The translations under genes and the position numbers were made by a program. Positions 8,071 through 13,690 of a stretch of 13,690 nt of DNA are shown piece after piece (the first letter of the stretch is position 1; every line of letters begins with the position of its first letter). The stretch is from NCBI GenBank assembly GCA_030849075.1, contig JASAOO010002920.1, forward strand, positions 1-13,690. The letters run 5' to 3'. The notes beneath the pieces are model-generated. The model searched no databases and was not told where the DNA came from. It was given only the letters and a program-made list of their open reading frames with translations. The stretch comes from Zelonia costaricensis. Its lineage: Eukaryota; Euglenozoa; Kinetoplastea; Trypanosomatida; Trypanosomatidae.

Positions 8071-8093
8071 CGCCGCTCCCAGCGGCTGCGAAG

Positions 8094-8663
8094 ATGATGA
8101 ACGAAGTGCACGTCAACGCGGACCCCAACACCATCTCGACCCTCGATGAGCCCGTGCTGCAGACGCTGGCGCGCGATGCCAAGGCGATCGGCCGCAAACT
8201 CGTGGTGGTGGTGTGCCCTCCCCTAGGCGACGAGAAGGAGCTGCGGGACTGGGACTTGTGGGGGCCGCTCTTCCTGTGCCTTCTCCTCGCCTCCGTTCTC
8301 ACCGTCAACGCCAGCGATGACCAGGGCGCCGCCGTCTTCTCCGCCGTCTTCATCTTCGTGTGGATCGGCGGCCTCGTCGTGACGGTGAACGCGAAGCTGC
8401 TCGGCAGCAATATTATGTTCTTCCAGACCTACTGCGCGATGGGGTACTGCCTCACCCCGATCTGCATTGCTGCCCTCTTCTGCTGGGTCATTCCGTGGTT
8501 CTTCGTGAACCTGGTGCTGAGCCTGCTCGCGTGGGCGTGGGCGTGCTGGGCCTCCCTGCGCTTCTTCCGCAACACCGTCAGCGAAGACCGCGAGGTGCTC
8601 GTCGTGTACCCGGTCGGCCTCTTCTACCTCTTCTTCACGTGGATGGTGCTCGTCGGCGTGTAG
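8094..8663 (+). CDS. HTBF: Yip1-domain (YIPF6-like) membrane protein; terbinafine-resistance locus protein HTBF
   Basis: The 189-residue protein matches the Yip1/YIPF family. STLDEPV (15-21) in the cytosolic N terminus is followed by the family hallmark DWDLWGPL (52-59) at the first membrane segment, and KLLG (101-104) between later segments. Five hydrophobic segments are visible (about 56-71, 78-98, 108-132, 134-153, 167-187), the usual number. The 'TLDEP...DLWGP...KLLG' combination is most like YIPF6. Family members sit in Golgi/ER membranes and act with Rab GTPases in vesicle traffic. The Leishmania homologue was named for terbinafine resistance when overexpressed and lies in the H locus, matching the neighbours here. 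ATG 8094 is the first ATG after either acceptor; ATG 8097 follows directly. Upstream open frame back to 7797 has no ATG and is leader. Stop is TAG. Confidence 0.92.
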   Translation: MMNEVHVNADPNTISTLDEPVLQTLARDAKAIGRKLVVVVCPPLGDEKELRDWDLWGPLFLCLLLASVLTVNASDDQGAAVFSAVFIFVWIGGLVVTVNAKLLGSNIMFFQTYCAMGYCLTPICIAALFCWVIPWFFVNLVLSLLAWAWACWASLRFFRNTVSEDREVLVVYPVGLFYLFFTWMVLVGV

Positions 8664-8840
8664 CGTGGGCGGCGGGGTTGTGGTGCGCCGGTGCGCGTCT
8701 GTCTTTGCTCGCCCGTATGCCGCTCCACAAACCCCCCCTCCCTCCCTCCGCAGATACGCTCGGCCTCTCCTTCAAGTTGGTGAAGTGCCCAGCTCCGCTG
8801 TACCGCATGGGCGCCACGAGTATTGCAGAGAAGTGCAGGT

Positions 8841-8877
8841 GGGGAGAGGGGGGAGGGGGGAGGGATGGAGGGTGGGG
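8841..8877 (+). repeat. G-quadruplex-like tract in presumed HTBF 3' UTR
   Basis: G runs at 8841-8844, 8848-8853, 8855-8860, 8862-8864 and 8874-8877 on the sense strand, starting 178 bases after the HTBF stop. Confidence 0.7.
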
Positions 8878-9322
8878 CGGCGGCTTGGTACGGTGGTGCA
8901 TCGTGTTTTAGGCTTCCATTGTTGCGTTGTTGCTCATCTCTTCCTCTTTTGTTTTCGACCGCCCCCCCCCCTCCTGGCGCACTTCCCACGACGGACCCCT
9001 CGTTGTGTGTTGCACGGCTTTGCCGGCGTGTCTCGCAGGGCGGGTCGTCGGCGACGGCGGTGTGTGTCGCGCTCGGCCGGCCACAGTACTGCACGACCGT
9101 GTCGGGGTCACTGCCGCCTCTGCGCGTGTGAGCACCGAGCCGCAGTATGTGCGGGGCACCCCCGTACGCATTCCCCCACGCCACAACAGCGCCGTCCACC
9201 TTGCCGTACAAGCCCCCCCCCCCTCCGCTCTTGTGAAGTCAAACCGGCGCAGCTCATCTTCACGTGCTCACCGTTTTCTTTCCGTGCGCCGTCCTGCATC
9301 TACTACGTAGCGCAGGTGGTCA

Positions 9323-9344
9323 ACACACACACACACACACACAC
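9323..9344 (+). repeat. (AC)11 microsatellite
   Basis: Eleven AC units in the HTBF-lyase spacer. Confidence 0.9.
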
Positions 9345-9712
9345 GAGTGCTCGGAGATGGCGAGTGGGGAGCGGGGTGGGGGGAAGTGGTCGCCGTGACA
9401 TCGGATGCTCTCGAGACCACACCCAGCGAGGCGCGCCTGAACGAAACACAAGACAAACACAAAACCGAGCTACGCGAACTTGTCACTTTGCCCGAGCGCG
9501 AGTAACTCGAGGCGGGACGCGGGAGGTGTGCGGGTACCGCGTACAGTGTGCAGCGGACTCCGAGCCCGGCAGAGGGAAGGGCAGCCGACGAAGGGAAGGG
9601 GGACGACTGGGACGAAGACGAGGAGCCCGGTGCACACCCGCGCTGTCCTCCTCTCGTGTCTCTCTCTCCCTTACGATACGTATCAGAGTACACGTGAGGT
9701 GCATGGGAACGC

Positions 9713-9723
9713 GGGGGGGGGGG
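9713..9723 (+). repeat. G11 homopolymer
   Basis: Eleven consecutive G residues in the HTBF-lyase spacer. Confidence 0.9.
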
Positions 9724-10268
9724 ACAGAAGTTGCTGTACGTCTTGTCTTCGCAAGCTTGAAACGTGAAGGTGTCCGCATCGGCTGCTATGTCACACGGCA
9801 CACTGGGACTTGCGCTACCCTCGAGGCGTCGTGGGGTGATGGCTGGCGGTCGTTCAGCGTCACCTTCGACGTCTTTGCGCTGCCCCCCCCTCCCCCTCCC
9901 TCCATGGGCTCTTCTCACCCTGCAACCCTCGCCTCCCCCGTCCTCTCCTTTCTTCCCCTTTCGGGCAAAACGCTGACGCACCTCGCACGCGCCGGCCACG
10001 GTCGACATCGGCGCCGATTATCAGCACGCCACTCCCTTCTGAACACCCACCACACACTTCCCAACGCACAAGCACACGTCATTCCGGGCTCGCCACTCCC
10101 CCCCTTCCCCCCACTTTTTATCGCTGATCTCCCCGATCTCTTCTCCATCTCGTCACCGTCGTCGCTACGGGGGCTCTCCTCTCTTCTCCGATCGTCGTGT
10201 CAACCGTGGCGCCGCAGCGTACGACACCGTATCCGCCGCTGCGCTCACTGTGAAGCGAGTCTCCGCCT

Positions 10269-10303
10269 GCTTGCCTGCCTCTCTCCCTCCCCCCTCACTC
10301 CAG
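10269..10303 (+). promoter_or_regulatory. Predicted spliced-leader acceptor for argininosuccinate lyase
   Basis: A strong pyrimidine tract running to CCCCTCACTCCAG puts AG at 10302-10303. The next ATG is the lyase start at 10475, giving a 171-base leader. An alternative AG lies at 10216-10217 after another CT-rich block. Confidence 0.65.
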
Positions 10304-10313
10304 CCAAGATCCA

Positions 10314-10350
10314 CAAACACACACACACACACATACACACACACGCACGC
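10314..10350 (+). repeat. CA-rich microsatellite in the lyase 5' leader
   Basis: A near-continuous CA repeat with a few interruptions lies directly after the predicted acceptor, so it would be part of the mature 5' UTR. Confidence 0.8.
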
Positions 10351-10474
10351 ATCCGCATTCGTCGCTGCTGCTGCGGTTTCTCCATTGGTCTTGACTGTAC
10401 CCTCCCCTTCCCCTCCCCACAAAGCGGGTTGCCCGTACCTTCGGGGTCCGTTACCCTACTACTGTGTTGCCACG

Positions 10475-11336
10475 ATGTCCACTGCAAAGGACGCGCCGTC
10501 GGCGGAGGGCAAGACGCACGTGAAGCTGTGGGGCGGCCGCTTCCAGAAGAGCACGGACAAGAAGGTGGACGACTTCAACTCTTCCATCCGGTTCGACCAG
10601 CGCATGTACAAGCAGGACATCGCCGGCTCCATCGCACATGCTCGGATGCTAGGCAAGCAGGGCATCATCGCAGAGTCGGACAGCGCCGCCATCATCGCTG
10701 GTCTGCAGGGCATCCGTGCCGACATCGACACCGGCACGGTGGAGTTTATGATCGACGCCGAGGACATCCACATGAACATCGAGACCATCCTGACGCAGCG
10801 CATCGGGGACGCCGGCAAGCGCCTGCACACGGGCCGCAGCCGCAACGATCAAGTCGCCGTGGACCTCCGCATGTACCTGCGCGATGAGATGGCCGAGATA
10901 CGCGCCATGCTGATTCACCTCATGGGCGTGCTGACTATGCTGGCAGAGACACACGTGGAGACGATCATGCCGGGCTACACGCACCTGCAGAAGGCGCAGC
11001 CCGTGACGCTGGCGCATCACCTCATGGCCTACTACGAGATGTTCCAGCGTGACTACACGCGCCTGCACGACGGCTTCGTGCGCGCCAACGTTATGCCGCT
11101 CGGGTCCGGCGCGCTGGCGGGCACCACGTACCCGCTGGATCGCGAGTCCGTCGCGAAGGAGCTCGGCTTTGCCGGCATCACGCAGAACAGCCTCGACGGC
11201 GTCTCCGACCGTGACTTCGCCGTTGAGCTGTGCAGCACGCTGTCCACCATCATGATGCACCTGAGCCGCTTCTGCGAGGAGCTCATCCTGTGGAGCAGTC
11301 ACGAGTTCTCGTTCGTCGAGATGGACGACGCCTTCT

Positions 11337-11367
<31 letters not shown>

Positions 11368-11929
11368 GAACCCGGACGTGGCGGAGCTGATCCGCGGCAA
11401 GGCGGGCCGCGTGTACGGCCATCTCGTGGGGCTACTGACCACTATGAAGGGCCTCCCGCTGGCGTACAACAAGGACATGCAGGAGGACAAGGAGGCGATC
11501 TTCGATTCCGTCGACACGGTGAAGCTCTGCGTGCCCGTGTTCTGCGACATGGTGGCGACCATGAAGGTGCACAAGGACCGGCTTCTCACCGGGGCCAAGG
11601 GCGGCTTTACGAATGCGACGGACGTGGCGGACTACCTCGTCAAGAGGGGCCTGCCGTTCCGCGAGGCGCACGCCGTGGTGGGCCAGATGGTGTTCTACGC
11701 GATTGAGCACAAGAAGCCGTTGGATGAACTCACCATGGCAGAGTACAAGTCCTTCTCGCCCGCCATCGAGGACGACATCTACCACGCCATCAGCATGGAG
11801 ACGTGCGTCAACGATCGCAAGGTGATCGGCGGTCCGGCGAAGGAGGTGAGCCGCAGCGCAATCGCCAACGCAAAGGCGTTCCTGACGGCGGAGCTGCAAG
11901 TGAAGTGGATGGACGAGCCGTCCGCGTAA
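10475..11929 (+). CDS. ASL: Argininosuccinate lyase (EC 4.3.2.1), bacterial-type
   Basis: This complete 484-residue enzyme of the fumarase/aspartase superfamily splits argininosuccinate into arginine and fumarate, and works as a homotetramer. Visible hallmarks in order: KLWGGRF (17-23), [11 protein letters not shown] (118-128), [10 protein letters not shown] (167-176) with the catalytic-region Thr169 and His170, and the superfamily signature [11 protein letters not shown] (290-300) carrying the catalytic serine (probably Ser292). About 16 extra residues precede the usual bacterial start; the C terminus ends PSA, not a clear glycosomal PTS1. ATG 10475 is the first ATG after the predicted acceptor; the open frame back to 10250 is CA-repeat leader without ATG. 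No disruption is seen. Overall it resembles bacterial, especially Firmicutes, ArgH; this is a judgement without alignment. It lies directly upstream of argininosuccinate synthase, the preceding pathway step. Confidence 0.97.
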
Positions 11930-12060
11930 CAGGGAGTTGAGCAGACCCGCCCCCGCACCCCCGCACCCGCACCCCCCCCCCTGTAGCTGTCTAACGTTTT
12001 ATTTTCTTGTTTCGTTGTGCTCTGTTCATGCTGTGAAGTTACGCGTGGCGTTAGCTCGCG

Positions 12061-12092
12061 GGGTGCGGGGGGAGGGGGAAGGGGGGGGGGGG
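12061..12092 (+). repeat. G-quadruplex-like block in presumed lyase 3' UTR, including G12
   Basis: G runs at 12061-12063, 12067-12072, 12074-12078 and 12081-12092 with short spacers, 132 bases after the lyase stop on the sense strand. Confidence 0.75.
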
Positions 12093-12368
12093 AGAATGCG
12101 CCGTGCGCGATGGCAGGTCGTGACGGCGCGGCAGGCTACCATCGGAGTACTTTCATACCTCCTGATGCGCCGCCGACCACCTTCGCTGTGCTGATCTGCA
12201 GAACGGCTTTGCTCAGTCTTCTCCGTCTCTCATTCCCCCGCACACGTGTCGCACGCTGATCTCCGTGTCACAGGCGGGGAGAAGTAAGGGACAAGGAGGC
12301 TTTAACCAAGAAGAGAACGTGCCGGAGCTGTTGCTCCATCTCTGCCTCGCCCTGAGCCTCGTCTTTTC

Positions 12369-12542
12369 ATGAACGATTTCGCGCCAATGGCCCGCGCGCG
12401 GACGGCGGTTCAACACCGACAGCGGCGCCGCGTCGCGACCGGCACGAGCCCCTGCACCCCCGCGCGGCGTGTGTGGGTGTGGGTGTGGGTGAGTGGGTGG
12501 GTGGAGGGCCTGAAGGAAGACACGCCGAGTCGCTTCGTGTGA
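12369..12542 (+). CDS. Possible 57-residue small ORF, unknown (doubtful)
   Basis: An ATG at 12369 opens a 57-codon frame ending TGA at 12540-12542. The peptide starts MNDFAPMARARTAVQHRQRR, is strongly basic in its first half, and contains a Val-Trp repeat (about 35-41) encoded by the GTGTGGG-type repeat. A pyrimidine tract with AG at 12272-12273 lies 95 bases upstream. The third-position GC bias looks coding-like, but the region is GC-rich anyway and the repeat-encoded stretch argues against a conserved protein. It may equally be chance in the lyase 3' UTR. Confidence 0.15.
   Translation: MNDFAPMARARTAVQHRQRRRVATGTSPCTPARRVWVWVWVSGWVEGLKEDTPSRFV
12467..12502 (+). repeat. GTGTGGG/GTGGGTGA-type repeat
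   Basis: Imperfect tandem GTGTGG and GTGG units on the sense strand. They also give repeated G runs, though shorter than in the blocks at 8841 and 12061. Confidence 0.7.
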
Positions 12543-13016
12543 GAGTTGCTTGCCGTCTCTCGTGCTCCGGCAGCCACCACTGAGCTCCCCCCCTTATCTG
12601 CGCTTCTGAACGCGCATCCGCAGTCAGGCGTAACTCTTTTTCGTTTGTTCGCTCTTCACGGATACACAGCTCGGCCGAGGCGCACGCGGCCGTGTTCAAT
12701 GCTATCGTCTCCCTAGTAATCCTCAATGTGATCAAAGGGCGGCACCCACGCGTGTGAGCGGAAAGGAGCGGAGTACCAGCGAGAATACGAAGCAGTGCTT
12801 CCATGTGCACCGTTCAATAGATGGACTCGATCAACACAACGGCTTCGGTCGCACCCTCGGAAGCGCGTACGTAACTCCTCCCCACTGGCGTCCTCTTCTC
12901 CATCGCTCTTCTCTCTCTCACACATGTACCTGACGCGCTGCACCGCACTGTGTTCTTTCCAACACACCGTCGCCCATAACACACGTACACCCGCACACGC
13001 GCAGAACTCCTTTAGC

Positions 13017-13131
13017 GACTTCCCTCTCCCTCCCTCTTCTTCCTTCCTTTACCGCATCCCTGCGACCCGCCGTCCCTCGCTGCGCCGCCTCCCCTCTCCC
13101 GTCTCTTCCCGTCCACCGGCCTCTTGTGTAG
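13017..13131 (+). promoter_or_regulatory. Predicted spliced-leader acceptor region for argininosuccinate synthase
   Basis: Two dense CT tracts (13017-13052 and 13087-13110) precede CCTCTTGTGTAG with AG at 13130-13131. The first ATG after it is the synthase start at 13306, a leader of about 174 bases. AG at 13180-13181, just after the ambiguous base, is an alternative. Confidence 0.6.
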
Positions 13132-13181
13132 CGCGCACCACCACCGCGACCACAAGCGCCAATCCCTTCCCCCCTNCCGAG

Positions 13182-13196
13182 CAGCAGCAGCAGCAG
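13182..13196 (+). repeat. (CAG)5 triplet repeat
   Basis: Five CAG units in the synthase leader, six bases after an undetermined base (N at 13176). Confidence 0.85.
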
Positions 13197-13230
13197 CCGA
13201 CCGCGAGCAGATCACATCACATCTTCTCCG

Positions 13231-13260
13231 CTCCCGCTCCCGCTCCCGCTCCCGCTCCCC
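13231..13260 (+). repeat. (CTCCCG)4-5 hexamer repeat
   Basis: Four perfect CTCCCG units and a fifth imperfect one lie in the pyrimidine-rich synthase leader. The reverse-strand G runs are short. Confidence 0.85.
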
Positions 13261-13305
13261 CTCCCCCCCTCCCCTCCCGCACACTCCCACCCACCCAGCC
13301 GGACA

Positions 13306-13690
13306 ATGCCGCCGACCGCGACGGAGCCTGCGTGCGGCGCGAAGCCGAAGGTTGTGCTGGCGTACAGCGGCGGCCTGGACACGTCGGTGATCATCCCGTG
13401 GCTGAAGGAGAACTACGACTACGACGTGATTGCGTGCTGCGCGAACGTTGGCCAGGGCAACGGCGAGACGGACGGGCTGGAGGAGAAGGCGAAGAAGTCC
13501 GGCGCGTCGAAGCTGTACCTGCTGGACCTGCAGGAGGAGTACGTGAAGGACTTTGTGTTCCCGACGCTGAAGGCTGGTGCGACGTACGAGGGCAAGTACC
13601 TGCTGGGCACGTCGCACGCGCGGCCGGTGATTGCGAAGCACCTGGTGGAGGTTGCGCACAAGGAGGGCGCAGTTGCGATCTGCCACGGCG
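13306..13690 (+). CDS. ASS: Argininosuccinate synthase (EC 6.3.4.5), N-terminal 128 residues (3' truncated by window)
   Basis: The enzyme joins citrulline and aspartate at the cost of ATP to AMP and pyrophosphate, making argininosuccinate, the substrate of the neighbouring lyase. The ATP-pyrophosphatase P-loop [10 protein letters not shown] is at 19-28, followed by IIPWLKENY (29-37), ANVGQG (46-51) and the strongly conserved [14 protein letters not shown] (98-111). The frame is still open at the window edge after AICHG. The family is usually about 400 residues, so roughly two thirds are missing. ATG 13306 is the first ATG downstream of the predicted acceptor, and the P-loop near residue 20 is in the normal place, after a short extension of about 10 residues. 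The sequence feels more like Firmicutes ArgG than animal ASS1, matching the lyase. Leishmania has a synthase at the equivalent H-locus position. Confidence 0.96.
   Translation, partial: MPPTATEPACGAKPKVVLAYSGGLDTSVIIPWLKENYDYDVIACCANVGQGNGETDGLEEKAKKSGASKLYLLDLQEEYVKDFVFPTLKAGATYEGKYLLGTSHARPVIAKHLVEVAHKEGAVAICHG

Larger units (their letters stand above)
6877..8093. other. Intergenic spacer with CA/GT hairpin, GA repeat and pyrimidine-rich HTBF leader
   Basis: This 1.2-kb spacer contains complementary (AC)11 and GT-rich tracts (6925-6986), (GA)8 at 7285-7300, a second CA tract (about 7418-7444), and a 7-bp inverted repeat GCTACAG/CTGTAGC (7381-7405). A long pyrimidine-rich stretch runs from about 7470 to 8070. 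There is no ATG in any frame between 7727 and 8093, which fits a leader. No separate gene is supported. Confidence 0.6.
8664..10474. other. Long spacer (1.8 kb) between HTBF and argininosuccinate lyase
   Basis: It holds a G-quadruplex-like tract (8841-8877), a C run (about 8962-8970), (AC)11 (9323-9344), G11 (9713-9723), pyrimidine-rich blocks (about 9880-9960 and 10090-10200) and the lyase splice acceptor. One forward frame stays open across the whole spacer but lacks an ATG for the first 1 kb and has no recognisable domain. No gene is annotated. Confidence 0.55.
11930..13305. other. Intergenic spacer between argininosuccinate lyase and synthase
   Basis: The 1.4-kb spacer includes C10 (11972-11981), a G-rich quadruplex-like block (12061-12092), a GTGTGGG-type repeat (about 12467-12502), and a possible 57-codon small frame (12369-12542). 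After 13017 a long CT-rich region with CAG and CTCCCG repeats leads to the synthase. No firmly supported gene is present. Confidence 0.6.

Noticed and set aside
7797..8093. N-terminal extension of HTBF
   Set aside because: No ATG in this stretch; it is pyrimidine-rich leader, and the family's usual N terminus begins near 8094.
10250..10474. N-terminal extension of argininosuccinate lyase
   Set aside because: The open frame has no ATG, contains the predicted splice acceptor and a CA repeat, and precedes a normal ArgH N terminus.
10649..11422. 257-codon frame on the - strand inside the lyase
   Set aside because: Antisense shadow of the lyase reading frame, which carries all family motifs.
1..13690. 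tRNA, rRNA, CRISPR array, insertion sequence or bacterial promoter
   Set aside because: Looked for these by eye; no cloverleaf with conserved loops, no regularly spaced repeats, no transposase motif and no operon-like layout was seen.

Overview
The window looks like nuclear DNA from a trypanosomatid (Kinetoplastea), most likely Leishmaniinae. All supported genes lie on the + strand, are intronless and are G+C-rich at third codon positions. Long intergenic spacers carry pyrimidine tracts, (CA)n/(GT)n microsatellites and C or G homopolymers. Each spacer before a gene holds at least one pyrimidine tract followed by AG, as expected for a polycistronic unit resolved by spliced-leader trans-splicing. 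I see no bacterial promoters, Shine-Dalgarno sites or operon-style overlaps. The neighbourhood resembles the Leishmania H locus on chromosome 23 (ABCC/PGP-type transporter, terbinafine-resistance YIP1 gene HTBF, argininosuccinate synthase); this comparison is from memory.

Layout: 1-143, 3' end of an ABCC-type ABC transporter; 144-3076, about 2.9 kb with no convincing gene; 3077-3493, 4053-4685, 5229-5483 and 6325-6876, four small unrecognised proteins, each with one membrane segment and a basic, mitochondrial-presequence-like N terminus; 8094-8663, a five-span Yip1/YIPF6-family Golgi/ER membrane protein (HTBF); 10475-11929, a complete argininosuccinate lyase; 13306-13690, the first 128 codons of argininosuccinate synthase, cut by the window end.

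The clearest functional pair is lyase plus synthase, which together convert citrulline and aspartate to arginine and fumarate. Both sequences look bacterial, close in feel to Firmicutes ArgH and ArgG, and they are neighbours. This suggests joint horizontal acquisition of an arg gene pair, later fitted with trypanosomatid processing signals. As I recall, Leishmania keeps the synthase here but not the lyase, so the source may be a monoxenous relative such as Leptomonas or Crithidia; this is inference.

In the genes from 4053 onward, the predicted start is the first ATG after the nearest plausible splice acceptor, which gave a consistent way to choose starts. The least explained parts are the run of four small single-span proteins, the long spacer after the transporter, several G-quadruplex-like tracts and hairpins in 3' UTRs, and a very long open frame across the HTBF-lyase spacer.
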